Source: Bacillota bacterium (GTDB taxonomy: Bacteria > Bacillota > Sulfobacillia > Sulfobacillales > JAIMBI01). From it: a DNA stretch of 64,000 nucleotides. The translations under genes were made by a program, and so were the position numbers. Below are positions 37,437 through 47,500 of this stretch, in pieces. The notes beneath the pieces were generated by a model. The model was given only the letters and a program-made list of their open reading frames with translations. It had not been told where the DNA came from and did no database searches. The stretch's first letter is position 1, and the number at the start of each line of letters is the position of its first letter. Location: assembly GCA_021846565.1 (NCBI GenBank), contig JAJZWS010000005.1, positions 22,927 through 86,926 on the forward strand. The letters are read 5' to 3'.

Positions 37437-38846
37437 CTACCGCTTCATCACTTCGGCGACGCGGGACAACATTTCGGCGGTGGCCACGATCCCGCGGTAA
37501 AACAGATCCAGACGCATGTTCTCGTTGGGCGAGTGATTGGCCTCATCCTCGTTGGCATACGGAATGATGAACGATGGGATCCTCAGGATATGGGTGAAAA
37601 CGTAATCGGGCAGGCTTCCTCCCAGCGCCGGTTGGATGTATGGCGTGACCCCATGGGCGGCCGTCAGCCCATCGGCCAGGGCTTGTAATGCGGGGTGGTC
37701 GGGCGGTGTGCGCGACGGGCGCATGTGGCCATGGGACACGTACTCCACGTCGGGGGCCACGTCGGCCAGGTAGTCGCGGAGACGCTGGTCGATAACCACG
37801 GGATCCTGGTCGGCCACCAGGCGAACGTCGCATTTCACCGACGCGGTGGCGGGGATGATGGTTTTGTGTCCAGCGCCCTGGTAGCCAGCGGCCATCCCAT
37901 TGATCGAGAAACTGGGCGCGAGCATCAGGCGGCGATAGTAGTCTTCTTTGGGCCATGGCTCCACGGTCTCCAGCGGGAGTCCCAGGGTGCGCGCCACGAT
38001 GGCGGGGTCAAAGGGCAGGGAGGCGATGAGCCGATCCTCCAGCTCGCCGACAGGTCTGACTGCATCGTAGAACCCGGGAATCTTGATGTGTCCATGTTCA
38101 CCGCGGAGGGCCGACAGGGCGTGCACCAACGTCCAGGCGGGGTTGGGGACCAGGTTGCCCTTGTTTCCAGAGTGATTGTCAAAGAGGGCGCCCTGGGCGC
38201 GTAGCTCAAAGCTCAGGATGCCCCTAACGCCGAGGTTGATGACCGGATGGTCGCCAATCCCCATCGGGCCATCGGAGGTGATGGCCAGATCCGCGCGCAG
38301 GCGGTCCCGACAATTGGCGAACGTCTCCGCCAGATGGGGACTGCCGGACTCCTCTTCTCCTTCCAGCACCACCTTGACATGCAGCGGAAGGATGCCGTCC
38401 ACGGCACGGAGCGCCCCGATGCCCAGGATGTGGGCCAGGTGCTGCCCTTTGTTGTCGCCTGTACCCCGCCCGTAAAGTCGGCCGTCGCGAATGGTCGGCT
38501 CGAAAGGCGGGCTCTGCCAGGCATCCAGCGGATCCGCGGGCTGGACGTCGTAATGTCCATAAATCAGTACGGTGGGCACAGTGCCTTCAGGTCCGCCGGC
38601 TTCCGCCAGCAATACGGGGTAGCCCCGAGTGGGAAGCTTCGTGACGGAGAATCCGGTGTCATGGAGCATCCGGGTCACGAGGACTGCCGTTTCTTCGACC
38701 CGGGCGTGTTGGGCACTGATGCCCGCCTGCCGCACCTCGTCCATCCAGAGAGCCAAGAATGCATCCCGGTGCTGGTCGACATAGGGCCAAAAACGCGACG
38801 ACAAGTCAAAACCTCCGTTGGTTGAATGAAGAGCAGTCAGCAACAT
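37437..38846 (-). CDS. M20-family dipeptidase
   Basis: TVLIYGHYDVQPADPLDAWQSPPFEPTIRDGRLYGRGTGDNKGQHLA, VVLEGEEESGSPHLAE. Confidence 0.9.
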   Translation of the reverse strand: MLLTALHSTNGGFDLSSRFWPYVDQHRDAFLALWMDEVRQAGISAQHARVEETAVLVTRMLHDTGFSVTKLPTRGYPVLLAEAGGPEGTVPTVLIYGHYDVQPADPLDAWQSPPFEPTIRDGRLYGRGTGDNKGQHLAHILGIGALRAVDGILPLHVKVVLEGEEESGSPHLAETFANCRDRLRADLAITSDGPMGIGDHPVINLGVRGILSFELRAQGALFDNHSGNKGNLVPNPAWTLVHALSALRGEHGHIKIPGFYDAVRPVGELEDRLIASLPFDPAIVARTLGLPLETVEPWPKEDYYRRLMLAPSFSINGMAAGYQGAGHKTIIPATASVKCDVRLVADQDPVVIDQRLRDYLADVAPDVEYVSHGHMRPSRTPPDHPALQALADGLTAAHGVTPYIQPALGGSLPDYVFTHILRIPSFIIPYANEDEANHSPNENMRLDLFYRGIVATAEMLSRVAEVMKR

Positions 38847-39689
38847 CCGGACCGTGAACACCCGCAGGCATGAGTCACATCCCGCTTCGTTGCGAACAAC
38901 GAGGTCCAGCGGCTCCATGCGTCCACAGCGAGCGTAACCGACGCGCATGGCGGAAGGCAAGCGGCAAGGGGCCCGGGTTTCGTGGCGACGCTTCCGACGA
39001 GAAAGAACCGCGCCGGGTGGCGGTGAGCAGCGCACCGCGCGGACCAACGCCGGCCTGGCTTAGCGGGCAGCCGCTGACACTCGCCTTCGGGCGCCGGTTC
39101 TGATGCGTGGCGTCGCCACCGTGAGCGCCCCGGCTCACGGCCTGGCTCAGCATTGGGGTACCCCGCCACCTTTGGCGGGGCGCGGCAGTCTTTCCCCCCT
39201 ACTCGCGCCGGCTGCCGTCCTCACGGGAAGACGCGTGGCCAGCTGGCATCCGACCAGCGCCACAGGGCACTGACCCCTGACGGCGACGTCCCCCAAATCC
39301 CTGCCACGTGCGCGCTGGACATCACGACGGACCCCCGTGTGCACGCTCCATGGTCCTGAGGGGAGGCGCCTCGGATTGCGCGTAGGCAGGGTTTCGGGGC
39401 CGCTGGGTGCTTCGCGATGGGGGATGCTGGCCGCCATCCACGGGGCCCCCGCATCTTCGGTGAGGTACAACCGGGGGTCTGCGTCCCGGCTGGGTCCGCT
39501 GCTCGCCGTGTTGACCGTCATCCACCCGGCATCCGCCACGACCCAGACAATGCCGCACCGCCCTGGTGGACGGAGGAGATCGTGCCAGCGCGCGCGGGGC
39601 GCGGTTCTGGTGGAGGGTCCGAGCACCGAGAGCCATGCGCGGCCCGCCCCGCGTTGCGGGTGGGGCCAGGCAGGGCGGTGACGGCCTCG

Positions 39690-41798
39690 TCAGGTGATGC
39701 GGATCAGCAGCATAGCGACCAAGAGCGCCACGAAGGCGTAGCCCACGTACGCGTTGACACTGCCGCGATGCATCCGCGCGAACAGGTGGGCCAGCGCTCG
39801 CGCCCCACGGATGGAGGGATCCACGATGAGGCGGTCCACCACATAGCGCGAGCGATCTTCGCGCTGGACGCTGACCCGAAAGTGCTCGGCCACCACCTCC
39901 TCGCGATCCACCGTCTGTCCGGGGCTCAGCACGGCGCGAAACACCACCCAAATGGGGCGGGCCACGCCGGTGGCCGTGTAGGTGAGGCCCGCATCCACCG
40001 TGCGGGCACCACCGAGCCAGGGCCGTCCCCGGCGCACCCGCCCGTGACCCAAAAGCCTGGCCAGGGCAAACGCCAAGGCGAGCGCGATGCCGATGGCAAG
40101 GGCCAGATAGGTGGGCGACATCGCAAACACGACGCCCGCGTGCAGGCGGGTGCTGGGATGCATGAACACCACACCGGGCGCCGGCAGCACGTGCTGCCCG
40201 AGGGCCGCCCCCAGGGGATAGAACGCGGACGCGAGCGCGGGCGGGAGTGTGGCCGGCTGAAAGAACGTGGGGATGAAGGCCGCAAGGTCATGGCTCTGGG
40301 CCAGACTGGCCGCTACCCGAGCCAATCCGGTCGCCACGTACGTGGGGGCAATGCCTAAGCCCAGTGCCAGCGCCGCCAACAATCCCATGGCGATCCGCTG
40401 AGTGGCCGTCACGTCCCGGGCCTGCGCGGCGTGGTCGGATCGGTGCCGTCCCAGAAACGTCATGCCGTAGAATCGAATGAAAGCCGTGGCGGCCAGGCCC
40501 GCCGTCAAAGCCACGGTGACGCCGGCCAGCGCGAACGCTGTCTCCAGGGCCGGGTTGGCCATGGCGACGCTGCGCAGGAGGCTCTGCAGCAGCAGCCATT
40601 CACTGGCAAACCCGTTAAACGGGGGAATGGCCGCGATGGCCATCGTGCCCGCCAACAGAAACACCCCGGTCCACTTGAGCCGTCGCGCCAGTCCTCCGAG
40701 ATGGTCCATGTTAAGTTCGTCGGTCGCCTGGTCGATGGCGCCGGCACCCAAAAAGAGCAGGGTTTTGTACACCGAGTGATTCAGCAGCTGATACAGGGCC
40801 GCGATCCACGCCAGGAGGCCCAGGACCGGCAGGCCCACCCCATCGAACGTCATGGCGGCCCCAATCCCGATGGTGACCAGGCCCATGTTCTCGATCGAGC
40901 TATGAGCCAACAGGCGCTTGATGTGCGTGTCGGTGGCCGCATACAGAATCCCCAAAAACGCGGTCACAACGCCAATGCCCAGCACGATCACGCCGGCGGC
41001 CGGGCTTGGCGGCGGCAATAGCAGCACGTTGGTCAGAATGATGCCGTACAAACCCAGATTGAGGATAGCCCCCGACAAGACGGCCGACGCATGGGCCGGA
41101 GCGGCGGGATGGGCGCGGGGCAGCCAGCTCATCGCGGGAAACAGGCCCGCCTTGACGCCAAAGCCCAGGAACGAGAGGCCGAAGACGGCCCAGCGCACGC
41201 CGACCGTCAGCCGGTCGGGCCCCGCGGCCGCAATCGCGGAAAACCCGATGTTGTGGGCGGCCAGCACCAAAGGCAGCCATGCGGCCAGCACCATGAGGAA
41301 GCCCAGTTCACTGGCGCCCAGCATGGCGTAGGCGGCCCGGGGATTTTCGGGCGTCTCGTGGTCAAACACCACCGTGATGTACGACAGCACCGACATCAGC
41401 TCCCAGGCAATGAGAAAGGTGACGACATCGCCGGCCAACAGAATCAGCGCAATGGAACCAAGCAGGAGAGCCAGCGTGATGCCGAGCGGCCGCTGGTCGT
41501 ATCGGTCCTGGTATCGGGCCAGGTAGCCCGGGGAAAAGAGATAGACGGCCAGGAACACGACCGCCGTCACCATCAGCAGGAATCCGCCCAGGTCCGTGAA
41601 GGTAAGCCGCAGCATGCCCCAACCGGCGAGCGGCCACAGCAGCCACTCTTGTCCGGGATGCGTGAGAACGGTCCCGGCCAGCGCGAGCAGCGCCAGCGCC
41701 TGGGCCACCCCCGCCGGTGCGGTCCACCGACCGCGCCGGGAGAGCCCGGCCGCCGCCGCCACCAGGGTGAGCCCGAAAAACAACGGCAGCGCGATCAT
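39690..41798 (-). CDS. HyfB/NuoL-like antiporter-type subunit (Ehr cluster 2)
   Basis: GFGVKAGLFPAMSWLPRAHPAAPAHASAVLSGAILN, LLAHSSIENMGLV, NHSVYKTLLFLGAGAI. Confidence 0.88.
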   Translation of the reverse strand: MIALPLFFGLTLVAAAAGLSRRGRWTAPAGVAQALALLALAGTVLTHPGQEWLLWPLAGWGMLRLTFTDLGGFLLMVTAVVFLAVYLFSPGYLARYQDRYDQRPLGITLALLLGSIALILLAGDVVTFLIAWELMSVLSYITVVFDHETPENPRAAYAMLGASELGFLMVLAAWLPLVLAAHNIGFSAIAAAGPDRLTVGVRWAVFGLSFLGFGVKAGLFPAMSWLPRAHPAAPAHASAVLSGAILNLGLYGIILTNVLLLPPPSPAAGVIVLGIGVVTAFLGILYAATDTHIKRLLAHSSIENMGLVTIGIGAAMTFDGVGLPVLGLLAWIAALYQLLNHSVYKTLLFLGAGAIDQATDELNMDHLGGLARRLKWTGVFLLAGTMAIAAIPPFNGFASEWLLLQSLLRSVAMANPALETAFALAGVTVALTAGLAATAFIRFYGMTFLGRHRSDHAAQARDVTATQRIAMGLLAALALGLGIAPTYVATGLARVAASLAQSHDLAAFIPTFFQPATLPPALASAFYPLGAALGQHVLPAPGVVFMHPSTRLHAGVVFAMSPTYLALAIGIALALAFALARLLGHGRVRRGRPWLGGARTVDAGLTYTATGVARPIWVVFRAVLSPGQTVDREEVVAEHFRVSVQREDRSRYVVDRLIVDPSIRGARALAHLFARMHRGSVNAYVGYAFVALLVAMLLIRIT

Positions 41799-42508
41799 GA
41801 CTCAGCCACCTCCCGGGTTTCCCGGCTCAAGCCCGTGACCAGCTCCAGCGCATGCAGGATCGCCAGCGGCGGCGGGGGACACCCCGGGACGGTCACGTCC
41901 ACCGGCACCACGCGACTGGCGCCGCCCATCACCGCAAAGCTGTCGGCAAACAAGCCGCCGTTCAGCGCGCACACGCCGACGGCCACCACCCGCTTGGGGT
42001 CGGGCATCGCCGCGTACGTCTCCTCCAGCGCTACGCGCATGCCGACGGTTACGGGCCCCACAACCAAGAGGACGTCGGCATCACGAGGAGTTGGGGAGAC
42101 GTAGATGCCATAACGGTGCAGGCTGTAGACGGGGCCCAGCAGCTGCCGCAGTTCGCTCAGGCAGCCGCCGCAGTCGCCGGCGTCCACGATGCGCACATGG
42201 ATGGACCGCTGAAAGCGGTGAGGCAGTGGCGGCGCAGCGGCCTGAGCCCACCGGTAGTCGTTCTGCCAGTGAACCGGGGCTTTGGGAGGTTGACAGCGCA
42301 TGCAGTGGATGCAGTGGTCAAAGTCCACGGCGACGCCCGCATCGCGTCCTGCCAGTGCGCCGACCGGACAGATGTTGGCGTCGAAGCGGTCTCGCGCCGT
42401 CACGGCCGTCGTGGTGGGTCGACCCGGCGTGACCCCCGAGGGCAGTCGGACAGCCCCCGGTCGGAGTGTGCGGACACCAGTCTTGAGTCCTTCCCAGAAC
42501 CAGGGCAT
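41795..42508 (-). CDS. fused ferredoxin-like + HyfI/NuoB-like subunit (Ehr cluster 2)
   Basis: ANICPVGALAG...DFDHCIHCMRCQPP upstream of DAGDCGGCLSELRQLL...VGVCALNGG...PGCPPPPLAILHAL. Confidence 0.85.
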   Translation of the reverse strand: MPWFWEGLKTGVRTLRPGAVRLPSGVTPGRPTTTAVTARDRFDANICPVGALAGRDAGVAVDFDHCIHCMRCQPPKAPVHWQNDYRWAQAAAPPLPHRFQRSIHVRIVDAGDCGGCLSELRQLLGPVYSLHRYGIYVSPTPRDADVLLVVGPVTVGMRVALEETYAAMPDPKRVVAVGVCALNGGLFADSFAVMGGASRVVPVDVTVPGCPPPPLAILHALELVTGLSRETREVAES

Positions 42509-42560
42509 CGCGTCTCCTCCCTCCGTTTGCTCTTTCCTCGGCGGCGCGTCCGCGCGGAGG

Positions 42561-44108
42561 CTACCGATCCGCGTCGGCCACCGACAAACCCAAGGTGCTG
42601 ACGATAATGGGAAAGTCCTGAAAGGCGAAGTCGCGCACGGCGTCAGCCAGGCCGTGCCAGTTCAGAAAGGCCGGTGTCATGATGTGGCATCGGTCAACGG
42701 TTCCGGCGCTCCCGATCCGCACCCAGTACGCGAGCGCGCCCGATGGCGCCTCCACGGCGGCCAATCCCACTCCCGGGACCACCGGGACGGGAGTCTGGAC
42801 CGGGCCGGCGGGCAGGGAGGCGGCGCACCGCTGGATCAGGTCCACCGACGCCGCCACTTCCCGGCGAAACACACGGAACCGCGCGTACCCGTCGCCCTCC
42901 GACTCGATGACCGGCGTGACGGGATGCTGGTCGTACGCGGCATACGGGTGCCAGCAGCGCACGTCGGCCGGGGCCCCAGACGCTCGGCCCACCGGTCCCA
43001 CCAAACCCAGGGTGGCGGCCCGTGGGGGAGGCAGGATGCCCACCGCTTCCAGACGGTCCAAAAAGCTGTTGTCAAACGTTAGCCGATGGCAGACCGCCTG
43101 GACCGCCGCCACCGCCTCGACGCCGGCCTCGGCCAGGGCGTGGAGCGCGTCGTCTCCGGGATCCCGGGAGAGGCCACCCAGGGCCACCAGACCAAACAGG
43201 TAGCGATGCCCCAGGTACCGCGCCGACTGCTGCAGCAGGCGCTCCTCCACGGCGGCCAGGAGATTGGCGGGGACGGAGAGGCCGGTGGATTCCACGATGC
43301 CGGCGAGCGTGCCCACGTGGCTTCGCAGGCGCTCCCATTCGGCCAGCACGGTTCGGAGGGCACGCGCCCGGGGTGGGACGACGGCCGCGGCCACGGCCTC
43401 GACGGCTTGTGCGAAGGCGAGGCCATGGGCAAAGGCCTGCATGCCGTTTACGCGCTCGGCAACCAGCACCGCCCGGTTGGGCGTTTGCCGTTCCATGAGC
43501 TTCTCGAGTCCCCGGTACTTGTAAAACAGACGCACGTGCGCGTGCATGATTTCCTCGCCCACGGTCTCCAACAGGAACCGCACGGACTCCTGGGCCCCCG
43601 AAAACACGGGGCCGACCGGCATCACGAAGCGACCGGGCGCCTGCACGATGCGGGGCGGTTCGTACGGGTCCCGACCGCCGCCGTGGGCGGGAGGCTCCGG
43701 CCGCATGCGCATCGGTGCCAGACGTTCCGCCCAATCTTCATCGTGCAGGATGAAGTCGCCCAGTTGAGGGTGTCCCGCAAAATTGACGCCAAACAGGTCC
43801 TCAGCCTCCCGCTCGGCCCAGTCGGCGGCAAATACGGTGGGCGTAATGCTGGGCACGACCGCCCCGTCCATCGCGACGTCCACCAAAAGCCACCGCGCTT
43901 CAGGACCCATCCACACATACTGGAGGTGCGGCGGGGGCGACCCCGTCGGGTGTTCCACCACCAGCCCGATGAAGAGGGGATGGTTCTCTGCCATGAGCCG
44001 CCGCACCGTGTCCGGCAACGTGGCTTGGGAGGTGCTGACCATTTGCAGGGGCTCGCGGCCGGCGGGCGCGTCCGGCGCGCCCACTCTCGGCGCATCCGTG
44101 CGGTTCAT
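42561..44108 (-). CDS. HyfG/NuoCD-like large subunit lacking Ni-Fe cysteines (Ehr cluster 2)
   Basis: NuoC-like WAEREAEDLFGVNFAGHPQLGDFILHDEDW; NuoD-like MPVGPVFSGAQESVRFLLETVGEEI, AERVNGMQAFAHGLAF; terminal DFPIIVSTLGLSVADADR. Confidence 0.88.
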   Translation of the reverse strand: MNRTDAPRVGAPDAPAGREPLQMVSTSQATLPDTVRRLMAENHPLFIGLVVEHPTGSPPPHLQYVWMGPEARWLLVDVAMDGAVVPSITPTVFAADWAEREAEDLFGVNFAGHPQLGDFILHDEDWAERLAPMRMRPEPPAHGGGRDPYEPPRIVQAPGRFVMPVGPVFSGAQESVRFLLETVGEEIMHAHVRLFYKYRGLEKLMERQTPNRAVLVAERVNGMQAFAHGLAFAQAVEAVAAAVVPPRARALRTVLAEWERLRSHVGTLAGIVESTGLSVPANLLAAVEERLLQQSARYLGHRYLFGLVALGGLSRDPGDDALHALAEAGVEAVAAVQAVCHRLTFDNSFLDRLEAVGILPPPRAATLGLVGPVGRASGAPADVRCWHPYAAYDQHPVTPVIESEGDGYARFRVFRREVAASVDLIQRCAASLPAGPVQTPVPVVPGVGLAAVEAPSGALAYWVRIGSAGTVDRCHIMTPAFLNWHGLADAVRDFAFQDFPIIVSTLGLSVADADR

Positions 44109-44188
44109 CCTCGTTCTCCTCTCTCGGGCGAGCGTCTAATCACCGGGTCGCCCTGCTTTGGATGAGCATCGGCACCCCCGGCCCCCCA

Positions 44189-45634
44189 TCAGCGCAAGGT
44201 GGCGGCGGCCATGCCCAACAAGTGATAAAGTGGCAGGGGAAGGTAGATCCCCAGCACGACCACGGGAACAATCCCCACGAGCATCGCGGCCGCTACCGAC
44301 CGGGGGAGCCGTACTGGCCCGTGCGTGGGGTGGCCAAATATCATGCCCCCCGTTCGGCGCAGAATCCCCAGAAAGGCAATGGCCAGGAACACCAGCAGCA
44401 GCGCGAGCACCAAGTAATCCTGCGCGGTGGCGGCCGCACGGAAAATCGTCAGCTCGCTGAGAAACACCGCAAACGGGGGCGCCCCCGCAATGGCCAAGGC
44501 CCCCACGAACAGGGCCGCCGCCGCCACCGGAGCGCTTCGCAAGAGACCGCGGACGTCCCCGATGGTGCGGGTGCCGGTCGCCAACAGCACACTGCCGCTG
44601 CCATAAAAGGCGAGCGACTTGGTGAGGCCGTGGGTCGTCAGTTGGTAGACGCAGGCCAGCGCCCCCAATGGCCCCAAGCCCAGACACAACAGCAGCATGC
44701 CCATGTGTTCCACCGTTGAAAAGGCAAAGAGGCGCTTGTAGTCATGCACCTGGAGCAGCAGGAAGGCCGCCGTGCCCACCGACACCAGCCCCACGACCAG
44801 AGCCCACGACTGCGGCGACAATCCCGGCACGGCCGTGAACACTGGCCAAAGCCGCAGGATAACGTACAGCACCGTGCTCACCTCGACGCCCGACAGCAAG
44901 GCGCAGACCGGGGTGGGTGCTTGGGAGTGGGCGTCCGGCAGCCAGGTGTGCATCGGCACTAGGCCCACTTTGGCACCAAAGCCAATCAGGATAAGCACAA
45001 ACGCCAGCGCCACGACCCCCGCCGGCATGTGCGGTGCCGTCCGAATCAGCGCGCTCCACGTCTGAACCGTCACGTGGTTGCGCGTCAAGCCCCACAGCAG
45101 TAGGAAAATGCCGAACGCGGCCACCGTGGCCCCCATAATCGTGATGACCGCGTACTTCCATGCGGCCTCCAACGCTTCGCGGGTGTTGGCGAAGCTCACG
45201 AGAAAGATGGACAGGACGGTCGTGAGCTCGATGGCCACCCAGGTAAGTACGGGCTGCAGCAGCAGCGGCACCACAAACAGCGACGCTTGAAAGAGATTGA
45301 GGTTAAGAAAGTACCGCCGCTGACGCGCCGGGTCCCCCGGGGCGAGGTGAGGAATGTACCCCCAGGAGTAGGCGGCCGCGGTGAGGCCCACAAAGCCCTG
45401 CAACACCAGGATCAGGGCCGCAAGCGCGTTGACGCCGATCCATCCGGGCAGCAGCACCCCGCCGACGTGGCGCGTCACGTCGCTCGCGACCGCCAGCGAC
45501 GCGGCAAACGCCAGCAGGGCGGTTGCCAACGTGCTGAGCTTCGCCACCCGGACGTTCTTCACCACCAGGCAGAGCGCGGCGGACACCAGCGGGGCGGCCG
45601 GAATCACCCCCAGCAGCATGGCCGAAAGCCTCAT
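44189..45634 (-). CDS. HyfF/NuoM-like antiporter-type subunit (Ehr cluster 2)
   Basis: GFGAKVGLVPMHTWLPDAHSQAPTPVCALLSGVEVS, LFAFSTVEHMGML, THGLTKSLAFYGSGSV. Confidence 0.88.
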   Translation of the reverse strand: MRLSAMLLGVIPAAPLVSAALCLVVKNVRVAKLSTLATALLAFAASLAVASDVTRHVGGVLLPGWIGVNALAALILVLQGFVGLTAAAYSWGYIPHLAPGDPARQRRYFLNLNLFQASLFVVPLLLQPVLTWVAIELTTVLSIFLVSFANTREALEAAWKYAVITIMGATVAAFGIFLLLWGLTRNHVTVQTWSALIRTAPHMPAGVVALAFVLILIGFGAKVGLVPMHTWLPDAHSQAPTPVCALLSGVEVSTVLYVILRLWPVFTAVPGLSPQSWALVVGLVSVGTAAFLLLQVHDYKRLFAFSTVEHMGMLLLCLGLGPLGALACVYQLTTHGLTKSLAFYGSGSVLLATGTRTIGDVRGLLRSAPVAAAALFVGALAIAGAPPFAVFLSELTIFRAAATAQDYLVLALLLVFLAIAFLGILRRTGGMIFGHPTHGPVRLPRSVAAAMLVGIVPVVVLGIYLPLPLYHLLGMAAATLR

Positions 45635-46311
45635 CGCGGCACCCCCTCGCCCAGCTGCTGCAGGCTGCTCACTTCCGTGCTGCCGAGGTGCTGCGCGATG
45701 GTGCGCGTCAGGATGGCGACCACCAGCACCACCATCACCCCTTCGAGCCCCGCGGCGGCTTCGACGATGGCCGACGAGGTGGTGATGGCCACGCCGGCAA
45801 AGAAGACGCCGTTATCTATGGCCATGAGGCTCAGCACCTGTGCCACCGCCTCGCGGCGAATGGCGAGCGTGTACACGCCAATCAGGAGCGCCGCTAATCC
45901 AAGCGGCAGGTTCACTGCCGCCCGCGCCGCAGGGGGCCCCAGCAGTGGGGCCACCAGAAAAAACGCCAACACCGTCAAGCCCAGCATGAGCAGCAGGGAC
46001 ACCGGCACGTTGACGGCCGACTCGATTTCCCGTCGGGCACGCAGCTCCTGGCCCAGGGTGCGCGTGAGGACGCCCGGAATGACAATGACTTTGGCCGCGA
46101 CGGTGATGAGGGCCACCACCGCCAGCTCGGTCGAGTGGTGCAGCAGCGCGAGCAGCACAGTCGACAGCACCAGAAGCAGCGACTGTCCCACGAACGCGCG
46201 CAGCACGGACTGAATCTGCCGAGACACCATGAGCAAGAACGTCATCAGAATAAACAGGGCGCCTACGACGGTATTTAGACTTGCCAGTGCCGCCACGTTG
46301 TTGCCTCCCAC
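45631..46311 (-). CDS. HyfE-like membrane subunit (Ehr cluster 2)
   Basis: NuoK-like multi-TM; AVVALITVAAKVIVIPGVLTRTL; AIDNGVFFAG; GTG start inferred. Confidence 0.8.
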   Translation of the reverse strand: MGGNNVAALASLNTVVGALFILMTFLLMVSRQIQSVLRAFVGQSLLLVLSTVLLALLHHSTELAVVALITVAAKVIVIPGVLTRTLGQELRARREIESAVNVPVSLLLMLGLTVLAFFLVAPLLGPPAARAAVNLPLGLAALLIGVYTLAIRREAVAQVLSLMAIDNGVFFAGVAITTSSAIVEAAAGLEGVMVVLVVAILTRTIAQHLGSTEVSSLQQLGEGVPR

Positions 46312-46395
46312 GTCGTTAAAACCTTCGCCAGCGCCACATATCGTCCGAAGACCACGGGACGGCAAAACCGGGGAGCGGACCTCAAAGCAGAGAGC

Positions 46396-47346
46396 TCAAA
46401 GATGAAACGGCTGCACCATCATGGCCAGCACCGCCACCACAAAGGCCAACCCTAAGAAATTCTCGATGCGAAACAACCGCAGCTTCGCCAGCGATGTTTC
46501 GATGCCCGCCACCACGGCGAGGAACACCACGAGCTTCAGCGAAACCAGCAGGACGCCGAGTGCCACGGCGCCAGCCGCCGGCGAGGTGGCCAGGCCCCAT
46601 GGCGTGACCAGGACGTTCAGGAGGACGAGGCTCAGCACCATCAGTTTGATGTGGCCGCCCCACTTGACCAGCGCCGCCGAGCGCCCGGAAAACTCGAGCG
46701 TTTTGGCCTCATCGATCATGGCCAGTTCAAAATGGCCGGACGGGTTGTCGACCGGGATCCGGCCCGTCTCCGCCAGGATGATCATGACGAAGGCGGCGAC
46801 AATCAGCAGATGGGTCGGCGACACCAGCGCAGCCGTTGACGTCACCCAGTGAGCCTGCACCACATATGGGATGGTGGAATTGGCCGCAAAGGACACCGAG
46901 AAAAACACGATCATGAAGATGGGCTCCACCAGCGAGCTGACCATCCGGGTTCGGCTGGTCCCCATGGGACCGTACGGATTGCCTCCGTCAATGGCGGCCA
47001 GGGTCAGAAAGAAGCCACCCAGCCCCAGGATGAAGCCGGCCGCCACCATGTCGCCCATGAACGCCCAGAACAGCGGGAAGTCCGTGAGGGCGGGAATCAG
47101 CATCGTCACCAGCAGCGGCGCCACAAAGTACATGAACGGCGCGAACCGGAAGATCCAGGTGGAATCTTCTGGGATCACCTCATCTTTGTGAAAGAGCTTG
47201 CCGAGGTCAAAGTACGGCTGCCAGATGCTGGGCCCCAATCGGCCTTGCAAGCGCTCCTCGAAGCGGTTGAGTATGCCGCGAAACAAAGGAGCGGCCGCCA
47301 GGACGAAGGCGACCTGGACAAGGTTGAGCACGAGGCCCTGGATCAT
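46396..47346 (-). CDS. HyfC/NuoH-like membrane subunit (Ehr cluster 2)
   Basis: LQGRLGPSIWQPYFDLGKLFHKDEVIPE, LAETGRIPVDNPSGHFELAMIDEAKTLEFSGRSAALVKWG. Confidence 0.9.
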   Translation of the reverse strand: MIQGLVLNLVQVAFVLAAAPLFRGILNRFEERLQGRLGPSIWQPYFDLGKLFHKDEVIPEDSTWIFRFAPFMYFVAPLLVTMLIPALTDFPLFWAFMGDMVAAGFILGLGGFFLTLAAIDGGNPYGPMGTSRTRMVSSLVEPIFMIVFFSVSFAANSTIPYVVQAHWVTSTAALVSPTHLLIVAAFVMIILAETGRIPVDNPSGHFELAMIDEAKTLEFSGRSAALVKWGGHIKLMVLSLVLLNVLVTPWGLATSPAAGAVALGVLLVSLKLVVFLAVVAGIETSLAKLRLFRIENFLGLAFVVAVLAMMVQPFHL

Positions 47347-47378
47347 CTCCACCCGCCCCCCGTCCCAAAGTCCTCCGC

Positions 47379-47420
47379 AAAACAAAATGACCCCAGCAGC
47401 TTTAGTACTGCCAGGAGTCA
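47379..47420 (-). terminator. riboswitch expression-platform terminator
   Basis: minus strand TGACTCCTGGCAG-TACTAAAG-CTGCTGGGGTCA followed by TTTTGTTTT; 5' arm overlaps the aptamer. Confidence 0.8.
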
Positions 47421-47472
47421 TTAACCGCTGTGCGGTAATTTTGGACGATTGTCCGCGGCGGATTCCATCGCC
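47411..47472 (-). ncRNA. fluoride riboswitch aptamer (crcB motif)
   Basis: minus strand GGCGATGGAATCCGCCGCGGACAATCGTCCAAAATTACCGCACAGCGGTTAATGACTCCTGG: P1 GGCG..CGCC, hairpin GGAC/GTCC, P3 ACCGC/GCGGT, conserved UAAUGACUCCU. Confidence 0.85.
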
Positions 47473-47500
47473 GCTCAGCCTCCATATCGCGTCTCCGAAA

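Noticed and set aside
39690-47346. Canonical complex I (nuo) operon
   Set aside because: Gene order and content (HyfE-like subunit, two large NuoL/M-type proteins, no NuoA/J/K set or NuoEFG) fit Hyf/Ehr-type complexes instead.
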